A stretch of DNA of 64,000 nucleotides, taken from Numida meleagris (Eukaryota > Chordata > Aves > Galliformes > Numididae). The position numbers and the translations under genes were made by a program. A model generated the notes under the pieces. That model did no database searches. It saw nothing but the letters and a program-made list of their open reading frames with translations, and had not been told where the DNA came from. The stretch spans positions 35,380,115 to 35,444,114 of the forward strand of contig NC_034411.1 of assembly GCF_002078875.1 (NCBI RefSeq). Reading direction: 5' to 3'. Position 1 is the first letter of the stretch, and each line of letters begins with the position of its first letter. Below, one piece after another: positions 50,701 through 63,086 of this stretch.

Positions 50701-51874
50701 CTGCTTTATCTGGGAACAAAATTTCATTTCAGCTACGTTCCTGAAATCAAAGTTTCCAATTGGCAAAAGCATTGTAACTTTTCATCTCCAGCAACAAAAG
50801 AAATACTTGCCAATATTAAGTTAGCTGTGCACCTGCAGCAGTCTTGGGAAGTTCTATCTTAGACAGTAATGTAAAGCTACATCCATAAGACCATGGCCTT
50901 CTTGACTTGTGTGCGGTGGTGAAAAAAAAGGTCTTTGTCCAACCTTGGTTATGTCCATGCTGCAAAACAGAACTGGGTTAAGACATGAGATTGCTCTTTC
51001 ACTCTGCTTATCTCTTGATGCCATTTTTGTTTGTGCCAACTAACACTCTCTGAGACAATGCCCAAGAACAGACCAGGGAAAAGCATGCGCCAGAGACCAT
51101 TTTCAATACATTGTGTGAACAGTACTGTACTAGGCTTATTTCCTTCCTTCTGCCCTTTACCATCCTTCAGCACCATCCTGCAAGCTTTGTACACTCAGAT
51201 GCTCCTCCATGCCTTCATTTCACATTTAGAGGCAAGAAAAAGACTTTTTTTTTCTCATCCTACAAAAACACCTCTCTGGTGTATGGCAGCACAGCTTCTG
51301 AGAACAGAGACTCAAACTCCACATAGAACATAGAGGAGAACATGAGTCAGGTGCTACGCAGTGTGCAGGTAGCTCATGCCACTGGGCTGCAAGGTCAGCA
51401 AACCATTCACTGGCTTTGTTTTATTTAACAGTATAGAAGTTAATGTCCACATCTGCTTTCTCAGGAAAAGTATTGGAGTTATTCTTAGCCAAGTCATGTC
51501 TACAAATGAGCTCAATTCCCTTTATGTGGTTGTTCTTCAGCAAAATCCATGAACAGAATGATGGGACAAGGAGCAGTACTTGTCATGTTTTTCAGTTCTG
51601 TTTTGCAGAGTATTTTAATGACCTCTGTGTCTATTTTCTTTGTATTCTGTAGTAAAAATGAGTCCTCTTTTATCTGTATGAATGACTACCTACAAACTGA
51701 AATTTTAAGACTACAGATAGGAGGAGGATTACCAAAAGATACCTAGTTCTAGCCAGGGAATACCTTCAGAGTGCTAAACCAAACAAACTCTGTACAACTG
51801 AGAGTGGACTCAAATAATACTATCCTGCGGGGTTTTCCAGAAAGAGCGTATATACCTATTGCATGAAAGGCATT
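38766..51874. other. Intergenic, nothing recognised apart from a short palindrome
   Basis: About 13 kb without any recognised CR1, LTR or convincing exon. It contains a 26-nt palindrome at 40166-40191, a T-run at 40036-40050 and an A-run at 43159-43176. Frames of 80-117 codons (for example 50263-50616) occur on both strands with no recognisable product. Such a long repeat-poor stretch could hold conserved non-coding elements, which cannot be seen from one species. Confidence 0.6.
40166..40191. repeat. 26-nt near-perfect palindrome (12-bp arms)
   Basis: AAGTGTGAACCC (40166-40177), AA, GGGTTCACACTT (40180-40191). The arms are perfectly complementary. They contain GTGTGAA/TTCACAC, similar to T-box half-sites, and TGAACC/GGTTCA, similar to nuclear-receptor half-sites. 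Binding is speculative. Confidence 0.5.
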
Positions 51875-52382
51875 GTACTGGGTTTTCCTGGAATGGAAAC
51901 AATCTTCTTCACTGTAGCCCATATGGTGGTGTGTTTTAGATGGCTGATACAATCAGGGTTGATAACATGCTGACGTTTTAGCTACTGTTGCACAGTGCTT
52001 ACAGCGTCAAGGCCCTCTCTATTTCTTACTCTACTGTCCCAGTGAGTAGGCTGATGGTGGGCAGGAGGATGGGAGAGGACCCAGCTGGGACAGCTGACAT
52101 GAACTGGCCAAGAGGATGTTCCATACCACATAATATCATTCTAAACTAAAGGAAGATTTTTCCCAAAGTACCTGTTGCCCAAGCAACACTGGTCTACTGA
52201 TAACAAGTAATTGCCTTTGCATGACATTTCCTTTTTCCCCTTTCACTGGTCAAACTGATCTCTATTTTATCCCATGAACATTTTTTGCTTGTATTTTTCG
52301 CCCTTTGATTCTCTCCCCCATCCCACTGTGGGGGAGTGAGGAGCTGGATGGGGACTTATCTGCCAGCAGAGGTAAATCCACC
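51875..52382 (+). mobile_element. Diverged avian ERV-type LTR (copy 2, same family as 17519-18113)
   Basis: The landmarks of the intronic LTR recur in the same order: TGGGTTTTCCTGGAATGG near the start, GGGTTGATAACATGCTGACG, TTTTAGCTACTGTTGCACAG, GGGACAGCTGACATGAACTG, GGATGTTCCATACCACATAA, then GATTCTCTCCCCCATCCCAC and GGGGGAGTGAGGAGCTGG. It is more degraded than copy 1 and no internal retroviral sequence adjoins it. The boundaries are approximate. Confidence 0.7.
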
Positions 52383-54471
52383 AGGGTATCCAGTCTCCTT
52401 CTGTCTCTTTTCCTGTCTATCTCTTAGAAATCCCATAGTTTAGAATCTTAACACTGTTCAGAGAATGGACACAAGCACAGAATGGAAAAGTGTGAACAGC
52501 ACTTAGCTGCACTAGACAAAACAGTGTGAATAAAGGAAGTGTAATCTGCCACTTCTGAGTATGCAGACCACATGCGAGTATCTGCATACTCATGTATGTA
52601 TCATCCCTAAAGCATGCAATTTCATTTTGTTTCTGAGTTTAGGAATATCTGCCTGGAAAAAGAAAATCTTTTGACTATAACTGAAAAGAACAGCAGGGTA
52701 ACAAGATAATTCATATGGGGCCATAGTGAACTGTTGACTTAGATTCTAGGAGAAATGTGAATTCTACAGAGATCAGTCAACAAACTCTGCAGTCTTGTTG
52801 AGCTTTGTAACTGTAATAATGCTGGGGAATGGAATTTTTATAAAATGCCCTGTGGCTGTTTGCCAGGCTGAACAGGCATGATGTTTTGAAATTACATATA
52901 TCCCAGTGAAGAACAACCAGAGCTACCTCTGTGCTTACCAATATTGGCCTGTGGAATTCAAAATGATGAATTGCTCAAATCTGGTTTCAGTCATTCTTAA
53001 CCATGCTTAATAGTGCTTTTAATCAGAGAGACTTGTTATAAAAACTATGTAAATTCAAGGCAGAAAAAAATCTTTAGAGAACAGGATAGTTATTTATTAA
53101 AGACAATTCTGGGCATAGTGTCAAAAGCTGTTAAACTAATCAATATCATTTTGGGGTAAGTATCTGGGGATATAATTATGTCATCCATACAACTTTGGAG
53201 AAGGCTGCCATCTTGGCGACATTAGAAAATGTGAAATTCTATAAATACTGGAGCTCTCTAGGTCCCCTGTCTAAAGTCAATGAAGTTACTCTGATTTAGA
53301 TCTCAGCAGCAACAAAATAATTTGACCTAATTTTATTGGAAGTGTGTTCAGAGGAAATCTCTAATTTTTAGAGATAGCAAGTACCTCAGAATATAGAGTT
53401 AAATTGTCTTCCCCAGATTGAAAGACTCCTGTTCATTGTACAGCCAACCGAGATTTTAAAAGAGCCTATCGCTCCGTATGGGAAGAATTAAATCACCAAA
53501 TCATAATTAGACATTAAAATGCAAAATATTCAGCATCCACTTCTTGATTGGTTTTTCAAAACTGTACAGCTTATGGAGAGTCTAAAATGAAATAAATCAT
53601 TTTAGAGCAATGGCTTATTTGAGAGTAGAATAATTCATCACTTTTTCCCCAGGTTTTCAGATTAATACTGAGTTTCCTAGCTGCTGACATCTCTAGTGCC
53701 AATAATACTTCCCAGTCACTGAATATGCCATGAACTACTTCTTTCACATGGTGCTGCACAAACAGCTTTGAATGCAAAGAAAAAGTGAGAATAACCATGT
53801 GTAACAACGTTTCATCTACAGGAAGCGCTGTTAACATACTAAACCAAACCAAACCAGACTTGGTTCCTGGTGTTCTTCATTGTTGCTGAAGAAAAATTTG
53901 CAAGACTACAAAACATTGGTGTAGAGTTTTTAAACAGTGACTGCAAATGATCATATCATTAACAGAAATTAGTATCACTTAGATACAGGCTGGTATTTTT
54001 CTGTTGTCTGTACATGCAAAAACAATTTAGTTTCAGACATTACGGGCTTAAACTCAATGCAACAGAAAAGAACTGTCTGAGATCAATGACTGTCATCCTA
54101 TGGAAAGTGATAAACACATTTTCCTTCCAAGATGATGTGTCTAAACAATGTTTTTATATCTCTATGGAAAACAAATGTGACTCATGGCTAATCTGAAAAT
54201 GCAGCTGACTCCTACACTAGGGACTGACATTAATTTGGTGGTGTTTACAAACTTAGAATTTGTTTCTGATACACTGCAGTGCTAAGAAGAAACCAGATGC
54301 ATTAACAGCTTGAGTTACATGCAAATGACATGTTTTTCTTTACAATATGGTAGTAAACAAACATATTATAAATAAGAAACCATACTAATCCATTCTCTAA
54401 AGAAAAATGATTATACCAATAAGGCCACATCTTCATTTATCAGCATGCCACTTCAATTATATCCGCAGTAG
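52383..54471. other. Intergenic, nothing recognised apart from a hairpin
   Basis: AT-rich. It contains a 12-bp inverted repeat at 52556-52592; no gene or repeat family recognised. Confidence 0.65.
52556..52592. repeat. Perfect 12-bp inverted repeat
   Basis: TGAGTATGCAGA (52556-52567), 13-nt loop, TCTGCATACTCA (52581-52592). It could form a hairpin; no known RNA family recognised. Confidence 0.6.
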
Positions 54472-56048
54472 AATCAGAGAATCTTAGAATCCTTAGAGTT
54501 GGAAGGGACTTCTGAAGGCCACCTAGTCCTCTGCATTGAACAGGGACATCCGCAGCTAGATCAGGTTGCCCAGGGCCTGATCCAGCCTCGCCTTGAAAGT
54601 CTCTAGGGATGGGGCATCAACCACATCTCTGGGCAACCTGTTCCAGTGCCTCACCGCCTTCACTGTAAAAGATCATTTCCTTACATCTAACCTAAATCTA
54701 CCCTCTTCAAGCTTGAAACCATTTTCCCTAGTTCTATCACCACAGACCCTGCTAAAGAGTCTGTCCCCTTCTTTCCTGTAGCTCCCCTTTGGATTTTGAA
54801 ATGTCACTACCAAGTCACCTCGGATCCTTCTCTTCTCCAGGCTGAAGAGCCCCAGCTGTCTCAGCTTGTCCTTTTAGGGGAGGTGTTCCATCCCTTGGAT
54901 CATTTTGTGGCCCATCTCTGAATGCACTCCAACAGGTCTATGTCTGTCCTGTACTTAGGACTCCACATCTGGAGTACTCCAGGTGAGGTCTCACCAGCGC
55001 AGAGTAGAGGGGCAGGATCACCTCCCTTGACTTGGCTGGCATGCTTCTTTTAAAGCAGCCCAGAATACGGTTGGCTTTCTGGACTGTGAGGGCACATTGC
55101 TGGCTCACGTCCAGCTTCCCATTCACCAGTATCCTCAGGTCTCATCTCCCAGCTTGTATTGGTAATGGGGCTTGCCTAGACCCAGGTGCAAGGTCTTGCA
55201 TTTGGATTTGCTGAACTTCATGAGGTTTACCTGGGCCCATTGCACAAGACTGTCTAGGTCCCTCTGTATAGTATCCCATCCCTCTGGTGTGCTGACTGCA
55301 CCCCACAGCTTGCCGTCATCAGCAAACTTACTGAGGGTGCACTCAATCCCACTGTCAATATCATTGATGAAGATATTAAAGAGTATCGACCCCAGCACCA
55401 ATCCCTGGGGGACACCACTCGTCACCGATCTCCATCCAGACATTGAGCCATTGACCACCACTCTCTGGACTCGGCCCTGCAGACTATTCATTTCCATTCC
55501 ACTGGTGCCGTTACACCACCATAGAAGGCCGCTAGGTTGATCAAGCAGGATTTGCCCCTGGTGAAGCCATGCTGGTTCTCCTATATCGCCTCCCTGCCTT
55601 CCATATGCCCTAGAATAGCTTCTAGGAGGATCTGCTCCATGATTTTCCCTGGCGCAGAGGTGAGACTGACAGGTCAGTAGTTCCCAGGGTCATCCTTTTA
55701 ACCCTTTTTAAAAATGGATGTGATGTTACCTTTTTCCAGTCTCTATGGGCTTCACCTGATTGCCATGACTTTTCAAATATCATTGAGTGGCTTGGCGACT
55801 ACATCAGCTAATTTCCTCAGGAATCTGGGATGTATCTCATTGGGACCCATAGGCCTGTGGATGTTCAGGTTCCTCAGATGGTCACGAATCTAATCTTTGC
55901 TTACAGTGGGAGGGATCTTGCTTCCTCAATCCCCTCCTACCAAACCGAATGTTTGAGGGCTGTGTGGCGAGCAAATTATCAGGGAAGACTGAGGCAAAAA
56001 TGTTGTTAAGTACCTCAGCCTTCTCCTAATCAGTTGTTACCAGTAGGC
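54472..56048 (-). mobile_element. CR1 LINE, about 1.6 kb 3' fragment with reverse-transcriptase region
   Basis: The left end (AGAATCAGAGAATCTTAGAA) is a slightly degraded CR1 3' terminus, so the element reads on the minus strand. The frame at 55135-55497 carries the reverse-transcriptase motif VTSGVPQGLVLGSILF and the catalytic FADD box (KFADDGKLWG). The frame at 54938-55126 carries a later segment (SALVRPHLEYS). The parts lie in different frames with stops between them, so the copy is inactive. Rightwards the homology continues with recognisable CR1 sequence to about 56048, where it is truncated. This is the longest LINE copy in the window. Confidence 0.95.
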
Positions 56049-58487
56049 AAGTTTAAAAGTGCTATTCCATCAGTACATTATCATCTACTTCACTTTGCAT
56101 TAGAGTAGGTAAGTTTAGCTAACGTAAGATTTTGGTGAATTAAATTAGTGCATTTATCACAAGCCTGTCTGTCAGAATCAGCCATGTAAGACCAATTCTG
56201 AAGGAAGCAAATGAGCTGACAAAATGGCAAGAATTTGGAGGAACTGTCACCATGGTGTCTGGTTCTGTTAAAAAACATTAGTCAAGGGAAGATGAAGTTT
56301 GGAATTAAAGATTTTTGTCAAGTGACTATGGACTCTGACTCCTGGATTATGTCTTTTGTGTGGTTATAGTTTCAGAATTCCTGGTTTTAAAAGATTTTTC
56401 TTGGCTTCGCTGAATCAAGGCAGTGTTTACATTGAGTTTTTGAGATACAACGCCTTCCTTTTAGCCTTCTGGCTTCACTCAGACTTACAATCAAAGGCCA
56501 TATCAAGAATCCCATTTTTACTTACGACCCTGATATCAGGTGGATTTAGCTGCAAGGCTGTAGATCAAAGTGATAGTTGCTTCTCTCATTTTTTTTCTAT
56601 CATATGTAGATTTTGGCTAATCATTTAATCTTGGCGGCTGTTTCTTTTGTTAACTTCAAAGATATATTGCTGTATGACAATAGTCATAGTATAGTTAATG
56701 GCACTTTTCACAGCTTTCTGCACAAAATAACTCCTTACTGTTTGCTCGTGTCATTTACAGTTTGAATGCCTGATACTTAAAGGAACATTATAAAAGATAT
56801 AAAGTAGAATAGTTATCCTGCAGTGTCATTCCTTATTATCTATACCTCTTTTCACATTTATTATTACTGAAGAAATTTGCTATGTAATCATCTTATTAGC
56901 ATTCACCAAATCCTCATGGATATTTTTTTCCTGAAATTGTGACCATGGCTACAATCGGAATAGAAACACAGAAAACAGAGATGAGCAGAAGTTTAATACA
57001 AATTCATGAAAGGTTGGTGAACTTCAACATTATGAACAATTTAGAGAGGTTAAATGTCAGGACTTCAATTGTATAATTAGTAATATTTTCATTTTGAAGG
57101 GAGAAAAATAGAATTCAAAGCACATCGTTTCAAATATATATATTGAATTAGTAAGTTGAGGCAAAAGAGCTCACTGAGGTAACTGAAAAAGCTATTTGCA
57201 TATATTATGTTTCTGCTGCACAAAGTTCTTTTACTGTGTGAATCATCAACCACTGGGAGGTCTAAAGAAGATCTTTAACAGTTTTTTCTTGAAAGAGTGG
57301 GATAGAGAATTAGAGAAACACAAATCTAATTAAATGTAGCTGATGCTACAGTTAAGATTGTTCCAACATTCAGCTATAAGACTTTACTAGACGTTATTGG
57401 ATTGAAGATACTGTTATCTCAAAGATATGAGAATGTTGTCACCACTGTGTAATGCAGAGAGTTTTAAAATAAGCTAATGTACTTTTCTGAAAACAATGAA
57501 AAGTTTTCCATTGCAAGAAACATTTTCCTCATCTTAGTTATCCTCTTGATTTATTTTCTCTAAATGTTATAATATTTATTTGCTACACTTCTTGAGATTT
57601 AGACACATGACTGCAGAGGAATTACCACGAACATGAACAGTATTAATGTTTTAACCTACACAGTGTGAGTTCCAAAATACACGTGCACGGTTTCCCCACT
57701 GCTTTTGGTTACAGTTTCCTCAAAAGCATGCTTATAGTGTACATAAAGCACAGTACAGGACACAGTTTTATTAAGACATATACTTCTCAGCATATAGTCT
57801 TGTCCTGGAAGCAGAATATCCCACACATATTGCATATCGTGAATATGGGCCACTAGTTTGATTGCCTTTTTTTTCCTCCTCTTGTGGACAGCTTACCCTG
57901 CAATCTCCTTTGACTTTTGTCAGTTGTCTGTTGTTTAAATTACATTCTAGCTCTCCAATCTCATCCACAAATCTTATTAGTGATTTTATATTGTTTTGGA
58001 TAAAAATTCTTCAGAGTGAGGGGGAAAACCTGAAGAAATTCATTATGAATGTAACTGTTTCATCCTACCTTAAATGGGAAGATTAATCAGGCATTCACTT
58101 TTTAAAAAAATGTGTAATCTTAATTCCATCTGAGATTGTTTATTAAAATGTCAAAACAATGCATTACATCAACAGCTTCAACTGTTTTGAGGAAGTGCAT
58201 TTGCACCCCAAACTGTAATGCCATTAAACAATCAAGTTAATGAAAATATCCATTGTTTGTAGCCACGCTGCTTAACTTTATTAGTCTTTTCTAATTCCCC
58301 ACTAACACACTGAGTCCTTTCCATTCTAGTCCATTCTAGTCTCCTGACCAAGACTGATGCCAGACTGATAGTCTCTAGTTAGTGTTTTTAATACTATCAT
58401 AGTATATGTTTTTTTCCATCATCTGGAACTTCAACAGTGTTTCAAGAATTACCAAGAATCAGTATTGATGACTCAGTTCAGAGTACT
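56049..58487. other. Intergenic, nothing recognised
   Basis: AT-rich. Short frames only, and no recognised element. A small tandem duplication (CCATTCTAGT twice) lies near 58320-58341. Confidence 0.65.
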
Positions 58488-58905
58488 CACAGAGTCATGG
58501 CATGGCTGAGGTTGACAGGAACCTCTGGAGGTCATCTGGTCCAACCCCTGCACAAGCAGAGACACCCTGTGCTGCCCCAGACTGTATCCAGGCATTTTTT
58601 GAAGATCTCCAAGGAGACTCTGCAAACTCTCTGGGTATCCTGTGCCTCAGGATACTCTGCTCAGTAACTTCCAGAGAAAAAGTGTTTCCTGAGGTTCAGA
58701 TGGTGTTAAAACTGAAACAGTATTTCATTCTGTGCCCATTGCTGCTTTTTCTCTCTCTGGGCACCACTGATAAGAGCCTGTCTCCATCTTCTTTGCACCT
58801 TCCATTCAAGTATTTGTACATATTGATGAGATCCCTCTGGGTCTTCTGTTCTCTACATTGAATTGTCCCAGCCTTTCTTCATATGTGAGATGTATCAATT
58901 CCTGT
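58488..58905 (-). mobile_element. Older diverged CR1 LINE fragment
   Basis: ACAGAGTCATGGCATGGCTG, GGAACCTCTGGAGGTCATCT, GGTCCAACCCCTGCACAAGC and GATGAGATCCCTCTGGGTCT follow the order of a CR1 3' region on the minus strand, with more mismatches than the other copies. The terminal repeat is reduced to AGAGTCATGG. Probably an older subfamily. Confidence 0.8.
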
Positions 58906-60002
58906 GCTAGAATGAAGATGAAAAAATTAGGTGACATGATCAATAGGCAAATGTTTCACTGTTACACTTCCTGCTTAAAATACATATAAACATTCTGCTT
59001 TCTGGGACAGCCCTGTGTTTGAAAGAAGTCTGCCTTTAGAGAATATTAACCTTACTGCAAATCTGAGCAAAAGAGGTGGTGATGAAATTTGTAGGAATCC
59101 ATCTTGGAGAAGTCACAATGCCATCTCCTTTGGTAAAAGTTTCACACCCACATTTAAACACTTTATCTTTGTCCTGTGAGAGTCTCTGCAATCACCCAGA
59201 ATCCTGAGTACTGGTGACTAACATTTCCTGGGAATTTCTGTGGGTGAGGAGACTTTTCTCACCCTTAAGTAACGAGCTGGCTTCAGTTACTCTTGTCTTT
59301 GTTGCATCATCTGACATATAATGAGATATTAAAAACAAGCAAGTATCCTGAAGTACTCAGGAAAATCCAGCTATTGCAGAATTATTTCTCTTCTGCAACA
59401 CAGCTTACCACAGATACTTCAGGTCTCTTGTCCCTTGCACAGACTTCCCCTCCAAGCATAAAAATGCACCCAAGGCCACATTCTTATTTCCAAGTGCTTG
59501 CTAGCTAGAAACAAGAAAATCAAGAGACAAATTAGCAATGAGGAAAAACAAGACTAAGAATTTTACTCCTTAGAAGCAGTGAAGTTTTCTTCAGAAAAGT
59601 TAAAGCCTTCATTGTGTGGTGTGAGAAGTTGTCTAATTTATTACAAAGTCCCCTTTAAAACATAGGGAAGATAAGTTTAAGAGGGGGAGTAGCAGCTAAT
59701 AACTGCTGTAACAGCAGTATCTCACACAGCCTCAGTCTTCAGCTTTCACTAATGTAACTCTATCAACTTCACTGGGAACTTTCACTCATGTAAAAGGACA
59801 ATTAGGTGCATAGTTATTCAAACCTCTTCCAAACCTTGTAACATAAAATTATCAAAGGGAAGACTGGGACTCATCAATTTAAGAGTAATCACTACAACAG
59901 ATTCAATTATGTTTTGCAAGGCAGAAATTTGTCTTACAAAAATCCTAAACTTGCCCTCTAAATAAAAGCTTCATAGTGGTCTCAGTAGCAATAATCAAAA
60001 TG

Positions 60003-60054
60003 ATGCTACGTGCTTCTGCTTGGTGTAGCATTTGACACTTGGATAGTGTCAAAT
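60003..60054. repeat. Two adjacent inverted repeats
   Basis: ATGCTAC (60003-60009) pairs with GTAGCAT (60025-60031). ATTTGACACT (60030-60039) pairs with AGTGTCAAAT (60045-60054) across a 5-nt loop. The two stems share their boundary bases. Confidence 0.55.
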
Positions 60055-60683
60055 ACAAACAGTCGATTCTCTTTGATTATACTGTTGTGTACAATCTCAC
60101 TGGCTGATTATCTTTTTTTTCTGAACACATTCATATTTATTTATCATACCCAGAGACTTTGATTTAAGTCCTGACTTAAATGTCCTGCACTGTGTGCTGT
60201 ACAAACAGTAAAAGCCTTTGTCTCACAGGGACTGCAATCCAGCTGCGTACAACAGGAAAAATGTTCACAAGGGAATAAAAGACGTGGTGTAGGTTGTCCA
60301 AACTAGTACAGAAGATTTGAGTGAGAGCTTTGAACTGAATTCAGGTCTGCAGTGGCCCTGTTTTGTTCTCTATCTCTTTGGTGCATATGCCTCCCAACAC
60401 AGATGTTTTTTTCACCTTGATCTCAGTGGATTTTTCCCTGAATGAAAGGCATGAATTCTGCAGAATTCTGTTTGCAGTGTTGACACAGAATATCCATTAT
60501 TCTTTCCTTTAACTTAATAATGGAAATGAACTAGAAATCTTCAGTAGGATGGAGATCTTTTTTAAGTTTAATATGCAGATTAACCTACAGAATGCTGCTT
60601 GCTTAGGATGTTATTGTTTTGTATTGCCTGTAAATTGTTTTTATTCCTTATGTGATTAGTTGCAACATCTTCATTATCACTTT

Positions 60684-60760
60684 GACTTGAGAGAACTTTC
60701 ACTTTGAAGTCACTTGACTTGACACTGAAGTCAAGACTTGAGTCACTTTCACTTTGAGAA
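60684..60760. repeat. Imperfect 50-bp tandem duplication
   Basis: GACTTGAG occurs at 60684 and 60735, and ACTTTCACTTTGA at 60695 and 60745, giving a period of 50-51 bp with the second unit truncated. Between them CTTGACTT and AAGTCAAG form an 8-bp stem. Confidence 0.6.
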
Positions 60761-61299
60761 TGTGTTTTGACTGAGCACAACTTTTGAAAACTACATTCAA
60801 GATTCAAAAGAAGTGTATATTATTAACCTTTCACAGTACACACCTCTAATTTTTTTTGATCAAATACAGTATTCTAAAGCTTGACAAATTCTTCATTCTT
60901 CCAGTTCTAAAATAAGAGAAACCCAATTTATGTCACTTATTCTTCTGGTGAAAGACTAGTGTAAACAGATCTAATCAGTTGCTTGTCCTTTTGCAAGACG
61001 TTGAAATACAGGGGATGGATTTTTACCTTCTGGTGCTGATAAACCATTTTGTAGTCATTATATAGTAACACTCACTCAAAGAAAAACCATGATCTCACTA
61101 TTTCCTAATCTTGTTCCCTCTGATGTGTACCCAGTTAAAATATACCTTCACATTCCTTTGATTTAAAACTCTATATGATCATTACATCATCTCCTGTCAA
61201 ACAAGGCAAAGTTCTGAGCAAGTGTTGATTCTTACTGAAGTAGATTAACTTCATCTGCTAGCTCCCATGAAGTAAAAAACAGACAAGTCTCTGTAGAAT

Positions 61300-61325
61300 C
61301 AAAGTCTATTTGTTGATAGACTTTG
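61300..61325. repeat. Perfect 10-bp inverted repeat
   Basis: CAAAGTCTAT, 6-nt loop TTGTTG, ATAGACTTTG. Intergenic. Confidence 0.6.
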
Positions 61326-63081
61326 TGATAGTGTTGAATACTCTTACTGAGAGTAATGCTTTTTGTTCACTCAAAGATTGTAATAGTTACTCTCAGCCTG
61401 ACATCAGGAGCCTAGTATCTTTTGCTTTTGGATGTTTGCATTAGCAACAAGGAACTTGCCATAATTATATCATGCTAATTCTTTTACTAAGACTGGAAAG
61501 CCTGTTTTCCTAAGTTAAGTTCTAATCTGTTTTGTATGTTTTCCTTTTCTTTGCTGGAGAAGAAATACAAGTATAAAAATAAAAGGCTTTCCCTTATTTT
61601 GGTATTGTAGTCATTTGGTCTCTTACAAAGTACAGGAACAACTCAAACAAAATTCCATCTTCTTCAGCATGAGTAATATGCAGAAAACTAAGTCTGAGTA
61701 TAATGTTTATCGTATCTAGAACACAAATTTCAGAGCTGCAATTGATGGATGAGAAATGGAGGCATGCAGACAGTCAAGGTTTTACTTTTCTCTTCAGTTC
61801 TAACAGTGTTCTGATTAATTTGACTCCTCGTTTGAAAAAAGAGATCATAAATCAGGAAAATACTTGCATATGGTACCTGCTTTTAGCATGATATTCAAAA
61901 CTATAAATTTCAGTTGTTCCATTAGAATGAAAAAGCACCACCTAAAATAAGGCATAGTCCTTGATATAATCTTGTTTACTTGCATAATGTCATGTTTCTT
62001 TAAACACAGTGGGCAACTGCTTTATTTCAGAATCCATGTATCTATGGTTCCCTGACCTCTACAAGTCATGTCTATGCTCTTGATTAGTTATGTTTGCAAT
62101 TCCTGCCACTATCTTTCTCCTTCAAGCTGTAGAGGCTTCAATCAGTGTCCTAGAACCCCAATATTTACAATCACCAATGACATTCTTTGATTATTCTCTG
62201 TGCCCTTGAATTCTAGCTCCCTTTTGATGTTCTTATTGCCAGAATTGCTCCAGCTATGCCAGAAAGTGCTCGTGAAAGGACAGTGGTTCTCCAGCAGTAG
62301 TAATTCTGTATCTAGATGAGTCAGGTGTGTTATAGTAGGCTATGTCAAAGGCTTAGAGATGAGGTTTAGAACAGCAAGCTCTGAAAAATTATGACTGAAT
62401 ACTGCAAGACATACAGATACTGAAGCCAGCAAGCTGATTATTCCCTGATTAATCCTGAGGAAGAGGTTAAGGCTAGTTGTAAAATCTTGCAAGATACATA
62501 TAAAAACTATGAGGACAGGTGCTTTTGCAAGGATGAAAGCTTTCTGTTCTGAGGTAATATTATGTCTAAGACAGGCTGGGATAAAATAAGAGTTAGACTC
62601 CCCACCAAGGTAGGGAGAACCTACATGATCTTCCAGGACAAAATCATGTCTGTATGCGCCTGAGAAACTAGTCAGTAGTTATTACTCAGACAAATATGGA
62701 AATCCATGCTACTTGTACAGCCAGGGGTGATCTTAAATGACAGATAAGAATTGTTTCATATTTCTTCAAAGCCCACTGAGCTAGATTGTCAGCTGTCACC
62801 AGCTATGTACCAGTACCCTGCCATGGGTACATTTTCACTAAAGGAAGAATTTTGCCTGAACTTTGTGCTAAGTGGTGGCAGATTGAAGGTTCCAGAAAAA
62901 CCAAGATGGCTACATTTGGGAGTAGTGGCAGAATGGGTAAATTCCCTACCAATATCATAGTAAGATACAAACCAAATCTGAGCACTGTGATTAGAGTTGA
63001 GTCTTGTGTTAAAGTTCAGCTGTGTATGGAAGAGTGAATGAAGTTTTAGGTTAATTGACAGGCCATGTAAAATCTACATCA

Positions 63082-63086
63082 ACAGG
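63082..63086. repeat. Target-site duplication, left copy (ACAGG)
   Basis: ACAGG directly before the LTR; the same five bases follow it at 63612-63616. The match extends to CAACAGG, so the duplication could be 5 or 6 bp. The TG...CA rule favours 5. Confidence 0.75.

Larger units (their letters stand above)
58906..63081. other. Intergenic, nothing recognised apart from short inverted and direct repeats
   Basis: AT-rich. It contains inverted repeats at 60003-60054 and 61300-61325 and an imperfect 50-bp tandem duplication at 60684-60760. No gene recognised. Confidence 0.65.
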
